The notes beneath the pieces were generated by a model that ran no database searches, was not told the DNA's origin, and worked only from the letters and a program-made list of their open reading frames with translations. From positions 4,097,001 to 4,161,000 of the forward strand of contig JAGUCH010000008.1 in assembly GCA_019096065.1 (NCBI GenBank): a stretch of DNA of 64,000 bases. The letters are read 5' to 3'. Shown here piece after piece: positions 37,701-49,700 of this stretch. Origin of the DNA: Paracyclopina nana (taxonomy: Eukaryota > Arthropoda > Copepoda > Cyclopoida > Cyclopettidae). A program made the position numbers and the translations under genes. Numbering within the stretch: the first letter of the stretch is position 1; every line of letters begins with the position of its first letter.

Positions 37701-40700
37701 CCGAACTTGTTTGAGGTTGAAGCAGGTTTGACTGAGGAGCATTGCTCGAGGTTCCCGCGTGAGAGCTGGGAAAAGTCTTCATGATTTGGTTGGCAGACGC
37801 CAATAGCGTTTGACAAGCCTGATAGTTCTTCACATAGCTGTCCCTCAAAGATTTTGAAGGCTGAACATTGGCTTGCGCGACAGACAGCTCATAAAGACCG
37901 TAAATCCTTTCATATTCTTTGATATAGTACCTGAGATGCTGTAGCACTTCATGTGCGGTGGATTTCGACACGTTACCTTGATCGAAGTCAGCTCGATGCT
38001 TGTTGGTGAAAGGTTGCGTGATTTGGAACAGATTTTGAAGAGATTCCGTGTGTGCGTAGGCTTCGGTTTCGGCCTTCTTCATCTCCTGTAACTGCTTTGC
38101 TGACTTCTTCCCCGCATTGGGGCGACGTTTAGTGCCCCCCGGAACGTACTCGCCTTCGGTGCGGTTTCCTCCGGATCCACGCTTACTGGAGGCTCTTTTC
38201 TTTGCGCCTGCAGGTATGCCATCACCCCTAGGTTTCATTCCCTGGTTGGATCTAGAGCCGTAAGAGGTCTGCGAGGCAGCGTCGTCTTGGGACGAAGGAG
38301 GTGGACCAGGTCGTGGAGGTCGCATGGTGGGAACAAATCTTCCTGAATCGTCACGGAGTGGTAGTTCTTTTTGAACCACCGTGGTTGAAGTAGCATCTAT
38401 TGAGGTTCCGCTAGCGGCATTGCCGAGCGCTGATGCTCCCCCTCCCTGTCCTGGCATTGGAGTGGAGGTACTCAAATTGAACGGAGGGGGCGGCAGCTGC
38501 TGGGCATTGCCCGTTCCTGTTGCAGACGTGGTGGTGGTTGGGGTGACTCCAGGTATAACATGGCGTCTATTTGGATCTGGCATCGGAGTGGGTGGAAATG
38601 ATGATGCATTCGGGTCGAAAGGTCCAGAGGTACCGATGGGAGTCCTAGCGGTCATTTTACTTTGACTAGACTGAATTTCGATACCTTTACAAGAAATTGG
38701 AGCGGCTTCAGAGGTGGGAAGCGAGGGCTCCTCTGGTGAGCGTATGAGATCAACTATGTCATGGGCCAGGCCAGGATCCGGAATGGAATCGGTGACTTCG
38801 TGAAGGAGAGCGAGCCTAGCTTCGGCTTGCCTCTTGGCAGATTTCCTAGCAAACTTGCTAGCCTGATTCAGGTCTCGAAGAGCTTGGTGATAAGGAGAAA
38901 TTTCTAGGTTTACTCTTCCTGAACCACCGTAAGGACTTTGGCCTTGAACTCTTCGACTTCTCCTGGTGCCCGCGTCCTCGAGCTGATCAGTTTTGGCCTT
39001 GAGTTTGCCCCATTTGTTCCTTGGCATGTGAGACTCTTGTGGATCTAGGAAGGGTCGGGAGCCCCACGTTGGGCGCCAACTGAACGATCCTGCTATCTAC
39101 CAAAGACTTGGACCCGAGGAAATGATTCGTAATGTCAAAGCGAAACGGGTGGAATTAGCAATGCTAAACCTAACCTAGCTCTTGTTCCTCCAGATGATGA
39201 ACAAGGGGCCCTGGATGCAATGCCTGGATGGAAGACAAGGTGAGTCAAAAAGCAATGCTTTATGACTTGAAGAAGCAGCCTCTAATTCCTTTGGAATCAA
39301 GCTGCCAATGAGCTATGCTCAAGCTGGAGACAATGGACATGTAAATAGTTAAAGAGTTAATAAAGTACAAAAAGATGAAAAATTGGAGACACAAGTTCTA
39401 TTCTTGGATTCGTTTACAACAATGCTCGAAAAAAACGATGAGTTGGCAGTCCGAAACAGCTGCGTCTTGCCGAGTGCTCGCGGAGAGCCGGTGCGGTAGC
39501 GCAGGCTCGCACAACGCATATAAACTTGCTATTTTGGTAATCATGGTATTTTCCAAGTTAGTGACTCAAGTAGAGCTCTGATCGATTTATGACGTTGAAG
39601 GTAGTTTTAATGTCGATTAATACCAAGTACCAGTAAGGAAAATTGAACATAGTAATGTACAGAGACATGCTAATGATGATGTTTGTAATCAGAGCACGTG
39701 TCAGATTAGTAATCGTATACCATATATAGTAGTAATAGTACAGTGGAGGCAAAATGCAGAATTAATCTGGGAAAATTTCCGCCAATGCGAAAAGATCAAT
39801 ATCAGTACAACTTGGCCTTTTCTCCTCCTGATGGTTGGTGGAGAAAAGTTTCGGTTTACTGGCGATGATCTTCGTCGTTGCTGGTTGCTGTTGTTCGGTC
39901 ATAACTCATCTGACTTTTGTGATCCCAAAAATGAGGAGGGCGGTAGGGTTGCAACTCGAACAGAACTCGCTTACGAAGTGCCAAAAATCAGACACTTGCA
40001 AGCTACAAATTGTGAAAAAAACTCAATTTAGAAGTGCACTCGTTAGTGCAATTTTCCCTTTAGATTCGAAAAAATAGGGAAAGTTGGTTAGACTACAGAC
40101 ACTGTAGTATATGTTGCAATGTGCTCGCGGTATTAATATTTCCCCCCTTTTTTGTTGTTTTTTGCCTCATGGTATTTACAAGGAGATCCTGTTTTAGTAA
40201 TGCTTTTGTATGGGGAAAAGCTATTAGTATGTAAAAGCCGTAAAAGGGGATCACATGTTGAGAAGAGAGAGAGACGAAACTTTTGCCTTATCATATTTCA
40301 CCAGGATCGGGGGTGATGTCTAATTTAATAATAGCTTAGGAAAAAAGGGGTTGAAAGGGGATGATAAGAGGAAGAAGATTTTAAAGGGCTTTCTTTAATG
40401 TGGTCCACGCATTAATTGGGCCAATAGTGGGGTAAAAGTGGGCAAAGGGCTGCTGGATAATTAGAAATCTTGGCCATTTCCAATTTGCACGCGACGGCGA
40501 GAGAGGAATGCACTTTTTTACAGCAAGCAAAATGAGCCAGGGGTGAAACCACGACGTCATGATGATGGAAAAAAGCCATCTCCTGTAGCTAGTCGCAAAA
40601 AAGCTCCCTGTCATTGTTTTGCAAAGCAAAGAAGACCATATTTGAGTTGTCATTTGCATGACTAATGCAGTCTTCTTTTTTGCACTGGGTCAGGATTCTG

Positions 40701-43700
40701 CAGCCGCCTGGTTCGTGGTTGTTTTTCTCAACGCAAGCAAGGATCTTGTCTCGGTAATCGCATTGTGATTCACTGAGACGGATGGCATGATCATCAATGT
40801 GTCGTAGTCCATTGTTCAAAAGAGTCGTTGTCCCCTCCAAGTCTAGATGAGGAGGGGCGTTCGGTTTTACATCGACGACCTACACTAGTCATTTGTCGTG
40901 ATTTTTAGATCTGCTCGGACATGTGCGCATTAATCTGCGGGGATTTATTGTCTTTTTGTGCGGAAGCGATCCACAAGGCCCTTGTCAATGATGGGGCTTT
41001 CTAAGCTGCTCTAAAAATAATTGCAGATCAGAAAATTGCTTTTCTCCTGTTTGCCACACAAGAATGGCCCTTTCTCTTCTTGGCTTTAAATTATTTACAA
41101 GGAGGAAATCCGCTTTCATGGGTTTCTTCCCATTCCCACCCAAAAAAGAGGTGGAAGGTATCAAAAAGCAAAGCCGAGTCTTTTTTGTGCTGACTACAAA
41201 TAAGGCGTGCGCGCGGATTTGAAAAGGCACGCCCAACTGAGCAGTGACCGGCTTTGTTTGTAAACAAAATAGCGCTTCGGCACAGGATATAAATGGATGG
41301 CAGTTTATGCTCGTGAAAATGCCAGAAGGATCTCCTATTGCCAAGTCATTTCTCTCAATCATGATATATACTGCTACTACCCCAGGATATGTGAAGAGCA
41401 CGGCATTATTCACGTTCTCATCTAAAGTGGGCACATCAGGAAGGAAGGGGGCTTTTTGATTAATGTCACTTTTGTTCTGCTATTGACAATACCTACATCC
41501 TATGGTGTGGCAGCTTTCTTCTCGGAAGAAGGGTGGTGTGTCTTAAAATCTGTCCAGATGATGATGATGATCATGATGCAGGTTTATGCATTACTGTCCA
41601 TACATTACATTCTAGTTGGCTATTGGACTATTGGATCATACTCTTGGGATACTTTTTGGCACCGAAGTCACTGCATGTGAGAGATGATATGACTCACTGA
41701 CTCTGACACAGTCTTCTGAGAATAAGATTTGCTGGTTGTAGCAATCCCCGGAGAAAACCAGCAGAAATGGAAGCAAATCCATTAAGGTGTGAGTGAAAAA
41801 TGAACTCTACCAAAATGGAACAAAAAAGCCAACGTGATGGGCTACACAGCAGTGAAGGTGACAAGGTTAGCGCTATATTTCTGTCAGATTTGTTTTGCAA
41901 GAAAAGCACCACATTTCCCCTCTCAGTACATATAGTGAGGTGGTCAATACATAAAGCATCGCAAATGTCCCATCATTCTAGAAGATGAAGTTGCGTTCAC
42001 TCTGCAATTGTTGTGCTAATCAAGTTATTGATTTTATACACATCACAAACTAACAAGATTTGCTCTAACAACGCCATGACTCAATTGGAAGCTTTCCACT
42101 TGGTACACCATAGTAGTTCTGATTGGTAACCCTTTTTCCGCAAAACTAGACAAAATTTCCTTATGCAGATTGAATTTACGCCAGACAATACAATAGTCAG
42201 GGGGAATTCCATGGGCTGATGCAGTCAGACGTTTTTGATATAGCAAGAATGGCGGTGGCCACCCCTGCCCTTTTTTGAATGGACGCGAGCCTACAACCGA
42301 CTATGTTGTTGGTACTACTATATTCTACCCCTAGCTCTCTTGCTTGACAAGTTTTGAAATTGATTGAGTGATAGGAATTTCAATTTTTTTTCCACGAGAG
42401 ATTCCAGAGACTCTAGATATGCTCTACATAGAAATACACATATCTAGCTTTCCCAGAAGGCCATAAATTACAAAATACAACATTACTAATGCCCCTAAAT
42501 GCATCTACTACAACACAGCTTAGCTGAGGAGCATAAACTTTCTGACCACTATTAAGATCACTATGCAAGCACCATTTGAGGCCAAAGCTACACTCACATA
42601 TGCTGCTGAATTCAGGCTTGTTTCTATAGCCTACTTAAAAGTCATTTGAGGTCCATCTCACGTAGTCGTATTAGTTGAAAAAAAAGAACCCCGCGACCCC
42701 TTTCCTTACCCTGATACTACATTTACTATAGTGGAAGTTTCAATATGTCCAGAGAACCCTAATAAAAGCCATGCCATGCCATAATATGAACGGCAGCAAA
42801 AATTGAATTTATGCCACAATATAAGCATACAGTTGCCAAGGTCAATCGTGTTTTGTCTTAATTGATGGATAAGGCCTCAGAGGGGAACAATAGCGTGTGC
42901 CTTGTTCACGTCCCCGTGGGACCACTCTGTAATCGTAAACTCACTTTTGTTTTGCTCTAGCCGTCCCTCGACATCTCACATCAAGAAATCTCTCGGATAT
43001 CGTCCTTCTATTAGTCCAAGCAGCCTGAAAGTCAGCAACTCTTCTCTATACGACCGATTTTATGGTTGCCTCTCTAGCGCTAGAGATCTGGCAGCTCAAG
43101 AGAAAAGTTGTGATATGAACTCAAAAGGAAGAAAAACATTAGTGTTGCCTCGTAGCTTTGACGTTTCCTTGGTTGGCTTAAGTATGCACTAATAAGCAAT
43201 AACAAACAATTAGGCTTTCACTGCTATGACGACGATGACAAAGCAAACATCTTTTCTCTGCCAAGGAGAGACTATAGTTGTAACTACTTCCTTGTTTCCC
43301 AGGGCTTTGCTACAATATTGCATTACACCAAACTTGCTTGTTCATTTCTTCCAATTCCCGACTTTTTGCCAAATGATAAGTAGATTTGAGTTGGTAAAGT
43401 GGGGTGAAAAGTTGACAGGAGCAGCAGCAGCTAAATCCTCCAAAGTAGGTCACATCCATCACACATCCGCATCATTCAAAGTGGCAAATTGCCATTATCT
43501 TCATTTCTTTTTGGCCAATTATTGATGATGGAAAAGCCACCGCAGAAGCAGACACAAACAGCTTTCACTTTGGTTGCTGCTGCTGCTGTTAGTTATGGAA
43601 AGTCAACAAATCCAGATGTCACAAAATGTCGAGGGAATTCCGCAAATGGGTTTTTTGGGTAGCTTGCATCAAATATTGACATAAGTGCACAACTGTAGCA

Positions 43701-46700
43701 GCATCTGTTGCCATATACGAGAGTTAAGGTACCTACCATATACTACAACCAAGGAAATGACCATTTGACGTCGTAATAAGGAGTAAATTATTTCGAGATT
43801 AACTAGGGATTTCCTCTACTTCAAAAAACAAACGTGACTGAGCTCAGTCGTTGTTGGCTAAAAAAGGCTAGATTGAATTGCAACAAATGCACGCTTGAAA
43901 TTCATTGACATGGCAATTTGGCAAATCAAGTGAATATTCCGATTCGCCTCTGACTTTGAGACTAGACACATGGTGGTCGACGGGGCCATTAAACTAATTT
44001 GGTGCAAGGTGAAAAAGGTCTCTTCTTCTTTTTAACGTCTTCCTCTTCTTTCCAAAAAGCTTTTATGGCGGAAGTCAAAAAGCTTGAGCCACGTGCCAAA
44101 CGCTGCCAATGAAGCTTATAGCAGCCAGAGAAACGGCTGAGGAATGAAGAACCATTGTTGTAAAAACAAAAAATTACAGTCATTTGCCAATTACACACCG
44201 CTAGCTGCTAAAAGAGGAAAATCCCAAATTGGCCAAAGGGCGAGGCTCGCTGCAAGGGAAGTGCTTTGAAAATGGGTAAACGACCTAAAATCACGGGTTT
44301 CCAAATCAATTTGCTCACTAAACTTGCTTTTTCTCCCGTCTACCTTCGAAATATAATAGCTCGATTTTTCCTCTCATTTGCGCTGTTATTTACGACACAT
44401 GCATACTCACGCACGAGCTATATGATAATAATGATAGCAGTGGCAGTGGAAAAAAAGTCTGATTGTGATTTACGAGGTTTTTCTGTCTTTGAAAAGTAGC
44501 GAATTGCGGTAGCAAAAATGGCTCGTGCTGCTCCTTCATGCAATATTTTTATGCGATGAAAGGAAGTCAATTTCAAATTCTCTTCTTCACGCACGATTTG
44601 CTAAAAACTCGGATCATGGGAAAAATCGTGAACTTCTCATGAAGAGGAATTATTTAATTGAGAGAATGAATGAAGAAAAGTAGTAAAAATACACAAATTC
44701 AATTGCTTAGATGTTTCAATAGACGTTTCGGAAGAAAGAATCAAGTTGTTTGCAGTTTGCACAAGGCTAAAAAAAGTTTAGCCATCAATCTCTGAAAAAA
44801 ATTAGGCAAGTTAAGGCAGCAAAAAAGTGATTTGTTACACATCACATCCAGCCACCCAGCAAAGCAAGCATAGGCAAGGCAGCTTGGTATGTATGGTATA
44901 TTTGTCTTGAAAACGTGACTTGCAAAGAAGAGGTATGTTTGCATTATATTCAAACAGAAGAGCTATCAATGACCTACATGTAACACCCACAAACTTAACA
45001 TACAGACAACTGCTACCAAATCTGATTATAGGCAAACTTTGTCCTTAAGGGGAATTCACTCACTCTGCGTCTGTGTGTACTTTACAAAGAGTGATTAAGT
45101 TGCCATTATGGCACCCTATTTCTGCTTCCAAAATATAAGCTCTAATTTTAGGAACTAGAATGTTTCTGATAATTTGCATAACATTATGGCATGCCTGCAT
45201 AAAAGTTTATTAATCCATTAACAGGCGTTCTAGCCATTCAGCTATTCTTGACGGGAGGATGTCAAAACTTTTGAAAGAAGGCCTTCCTTGTGAATCAGAA
45301 ATTGGGGGCCAAGGAGGCACAAATTAGAAGGCTCAGGATGACACTGAAAAGAAGCTGAAACTCTGCTAAACAACCAAACTTTGCTACTGCCTCTAGAAAG
45401 ACCTGCTCTATAGCTGTATGCTTCTACTACTGAATTTGATGAGCTTGAAAACTTTTAAGCAATTGGCAAACAACTCAAAATTGCTAAAATCCAAGGAGCA
45501 GCAGGAAAACTTTGGCAGTCCTTATAGCAGGTTCAGAAGCATCTTCTACCAACAGTATTTGACAATTTTTCGCAAAATACACCCATGTACTACTACATGT
45601 TTGCTCTAGATAAATATTCTCGCCAAGCTCTCTATATTAGCTGCTGAACGTAGTTCGTACGTCGTACTTCCCCCATGAGAATTGAGCTAAATCTAACAAA
45701 AGCTTGGTATTGTATGATTTTGGAGGTGCCACGATTCTGCAAAACTGCCAGCAGCTCATTAATACAATCTTCTACTCTTGTCACATCCAGACGAGTTTTT
45801 GAAGTGGCTCGCACGAATAATATTTGCCATGTATGTCAAGCAAAATAATTACGAATGCAGGTTTGGGGTGGAACTCGATCCTGGCTGTAATCATCCCCTC
45901 ATGGGACGCTAGCTACTTGGTCATTCTGAATTCTGATTGTGACAGTTCTGGTTCAAGTTGTAGTACGTACTCTATCTCCTCTCTAATACACAACGCATAG
46001 AAAGTAGGTGGATGCATTATCAGTTGGGTGGTTGTGGTGCTCCAAATACCATTTTCACGTCACCAGGAGAGCATTTCCACGCCATAATAACTCTTCAGAG
46101 AGAGAGAGAGAGGATTGAATTTTATGCGAAATGGGTGCGTTATTATTAGCCTATGTAATAAAAAGTTGAGGAAAGTTAAGCTAGCAGATGTAGAAACGTA
46201 ACATGACTTCTGCAAGCTTCTTCATCCATGAAAGTTAATGTTCTTGCATGAATCAGCGGCCCTGTAAAGCCATTTTTCATCATGATATAAAAGCCAAAAG
46301 CTCATCTACCAAAGTAGTGCACATAAGCAAGAAGCTACTAGGCTACAACTAGGCTACACACACAAACAAATTGGAACTCTTTTTCTTATTTGCTCTTTTC
46401 AATGCAATTTGACATGCCATACCAAGCCTATTTTGAGTGTCATGTCAAAGCTAGACAAGTATAGACAGGTGAGGTGCAGTAGGTTCTCAGAAAAAAAGAA
46501 CTCAAACTCACACTGAGGGAATAATGGCTGGATTAAAGTCAAACAAGGGGAATAATGCTATGCTGGATTTTCTCCCACAGTGCATGAAAAAAAGCAAACA
46601 AAAATGTTCTTTCCCTTTGTAAATCCGCCATAACCTAAGTGGATTGGATTAGATATCCCTCGCGCCATGACAAGTTGGTCTTACCTGAAAGGAAACAAAA

Positions 46701-49700
46701 AGAATAAGTACCAAGAAAAAAAGTGCCCTCTTCCTAAAAATGTGGCTGATATAGCTGGTAGCTTTGCGTAAATGGGGCTTGATGGTCTGGTGTAAGCCAA
46801 GACCAAAGTGAATTAGAAAAATTACTTCCTGGCTGAAAAAAGGAGCAAATTTTCAGAACTTTACAGTCATTGCTCAAGAATTTTAAAAACTCTCCTGTCA
46901 AGCTCAGTAACTGCACTTCCTTTTGTGAGGAAAAAACAGCAAAAAATAGCAGTGGCAACAGCCAATTTCACGTGCTAAGCACAATCTCATTTTTTACATA
47001 AGTAAAGCAAGCAAGAAAATGTAATCCTAGGCTTAAAACTTGCATGCAGCTCGTGAAATGCATGGCCAACGACGATGATGATGCTTGCTGGTGGGATTAC
47101 AAATTCCGGGAAAAATCTGAGTGCACTATGGGTAAAAATGAAAGAGAGAGAGAGGCCCCTTCTTAAGCCTATTTTCAAACGCCTGAATGACTTTGACGAT
47201 GGCTAACGTAGCATGAAACAGCCTGCTGATTTTCCTGACATCAAGGTGAACAACAATAATGGTTGAAGTGGCAGCAGAAGCTGCCTCAGTAGCAGGCACT
47301 GCCAATAATTGACCAAAAAAGGGTGTAGTAGCTCCCGTACACAGATTGCGTGTCCACTGAGTTATTAGATTCATGAGAAATTGCCTAGCTATTTTTTTGG
47401 TTTTTGCTTCTGCATTGAATCCGGTCAGTTTTTGTGTGCTACGCTTTTATTGTTTAAAATGGCAATTTTTGGTAACAGCACATACTCCACCCTTTTTTAG
47501 TGGGTTTGCCACGGTCACGTGACTTTTTCCCTATTTAAGGAAGTTGACAAATTTTCCTGACAACGGCTCATTGAGGGTGATTGAAGCGTGCTTTTGCTCT
47601 TGGCAATCAAAATACATGTAGAAAATACTTGACAATGGGCTTAACTATAAACAGATGTGTGCAGCATGAATAGAAGGTAGCAATTTGAGGATTTCTCTAT
47701 ATAGAATAAAGATATGCTTTGGTGATAGCAAAATCAAAAGCTTTTTTCCGTTGGTGTCCAACTGATTCCATATTTTCAACATTTTGCTTCTACATGTTCC
47801 GAGAAAAATTCAATTTGCTTCGTGAAGTTCAAGGTAATCTTCTTTTTTTTTAACTGAAAAGCCCCTTGCTAATCTAAATTGAAGACAAAGATTACATGTC
47901 ACCAAGCTTGATGGTAATTTTTTACCAAGCAGATGTGAAGCTCGTAAAAAAGGTAGGCTGGGCTACGAGCAGATAGAAACGAGACCGACAAGACAGAAAC
48001 TGAAAAAGTATCACACTTTTTTTCTGTTACCAGAACCGCGAAGAATTTGAGCCTTCCGGTGAAAAAAGGAGAACAAAAGGTTTAGTATATGACACTAATT
48101 GGCAGAGGAAGTCAAATTTGCTACTCCTGCCATTTTCACCAGCAAGCTAAAGCTACTACTACTTCTTATGGTGATGAATTTTGTGCTACCTCATTAATTC
48201 CTCACAGTGTAAAAGCAAGACAGATTAAGACGAAATGGCCGGAACTGCAATTGAGTTGCTGTAATCAACCGCTAATTTAATGTGGCTGGCCAATAAAAAA
48301 CCACAAACCAACCGCAGGCCACCAACTTTTGCGTTGTTCTGACAAATATGTATCATCTGTCAGATTTGATATAGCACACGTTTTTTTGTGCTGCTGTAAC
48401 TTCCATGATGATACAATTTAAAAATGAGGAGTAAACCTGCATTTCTGCTGGGAAAATAAAGGTGGTTTATGCGTTTCAAAAAACAAAAGGGTTCTAATTG
48501 ATGCACACAGCCTCCTTTTGTCCAGCAGAGGTAATTTCCAAAAGAATAGCCTTGCTACCTGCCTAATTTTGATCAGATAAATGTCTGAAAGGAAGTATAG
48601 AAGCAAGGGTTGTAAAATGCGACAACAATCAGCTGTTGATTTCACAAGACTCGATTTTTCAATGAAAATAGAGACAGATGTGTTTCTTGTGGCAATAATT
48701 GAGCAATTTTGCAAATTTGACGGAGAAAAGCTGCATTTTTTGTGAATACAATGTGCATTTTCTTGCTTGTAATAATGCACGCGCTTGTTTTTACAACTTT
48801 CGGACATTTCATGATTTTCAGAGCTTAGCTGCCTGCTTTTGTGCAATGTGTTTTCTCACGACTTTTTTTTGCTCTTTGGTGCTGTTCAGCAGACCTCTTC
48901 TTCTTCATCAATCAATTGATATTGTTAGCGAATAAAAAAGCTCTTTCGCAGGGCCTCATCATAGTAAATACCTTCCACCTACAGAGGAATGTCGATGATC
49001 AGATTTGATTCATGCCGGATTGCCTTTAAGAATGCTCGTAATACTCCTCTCAGTTGTACCATGGAGTAGGAAAAGTTTCCCCAAATTGAATTTTGCAAGT
49101 TGAAGCAAGAATTCGAGCCGTCGTCGTCGAAAGTTCACGACGAGATTGAAAGTTGCTGAATTAAAGGAAATCCAGGAGAGTTACTAAAACTACGATTTCG
49201 GCTGAAAAATGAGCTCGCATGAGCTCGTCGTGCAAGCAAACTTTTCTCCGCCAGCAGAGTAATTTGGAAATATGGTCCAAAATGCATCGTCGTACAGACC
49301 AAAAAACCAGACCTCACATCCTTTTTTACGTGGCCAAATGCACACATGATATTCTGATTGGAAGATTAGCCACACTCCTTGTGGCCTACGGAAGATATCT
49401 ATATTTTTCTCTCAAACCGTGATTTACCCACCACACAATCTCAATCATGCATACATGCGTACATAGTAGTATTTACCAAGATTGTGTGCAAAGCCATGTG
49501 GTCTCATTCTCAGTGGAAACCACAACGGCAGCAGCAGCAGCCGCCCATCTCGGTAAGTAACACGGAGCAATAATTCATCACATCAGACTTTTGATTATTA
49601 GTGTCGTCGCACAAAACGCAAAACTCGTTTGTCTTTATTTAACAGCCCGTGTGTGTATATACATGATGAAGAGCCTCATTTCTTATGTTCTCCACATGTG

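Larger units (their letters stand above)
28269..39258. repeat. Dispersed dyad-symmetric GCAWTGC motifs across the retrotransposon
   Basis: I counted 38 copies of GCAATGC or GCATTGC in the element: 32 internal and three per LTR. The cores are extended by complementary but differing flanks, for example TTA/TAA at 28269, GGGGC/GCCCC at 29055, a 10-bp arm at 29288 (CGTCCTCGCA), CGAA/TTCG at 30337, CTCCC/GGGAG at 31861 and AATTG/CAATT at 33009. Internal copies are 16 in each orientation. In the coding strand they most often read as NGC AWT GCN (S/G/R/C-N/I-A), with some in other frames. The function is unknown. Confidence 0.85.
28192..39513 (-). mobile_element. BEL/Pao LTR retrotransposon, complete, 11.3 kb
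   Basis: Two 433-bp LTRs bound gag, protease, RT/RNase H/integrase and an extra ORF, all on minus, with a primer-binding site, a purine tract and a 4-bp duplication. YVDD in RT and the domain order protease-RT-RNase H-integrase place it in BEL/Pao. The LTRs differ at only 3 of 433 sites, so the insertion is recent. It lies in intron 1 of the beat-family gene in the same orientation, so its LTR signals are sense to that transcript. At 11.3 kb it is long for the group, mainly because of the fourth ORF. One in-frame stop lies between protease and RT. Confidence 0.93.

Noticed and set aside
32201-38665. Plus-strand ORFs across pol and gag (e.g. 32895-33236, 37117-37518)
   Set aside because: They lie antisense to clear RT/integrase and gag coding sequence.
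40985-48846. Minus-strand ORFs of 149 and 142 codons (40985-41434, 48418-48846)
   Set aside because: No recognisable motif, and both are isolated in AT-rich intron; chance is sufficient.
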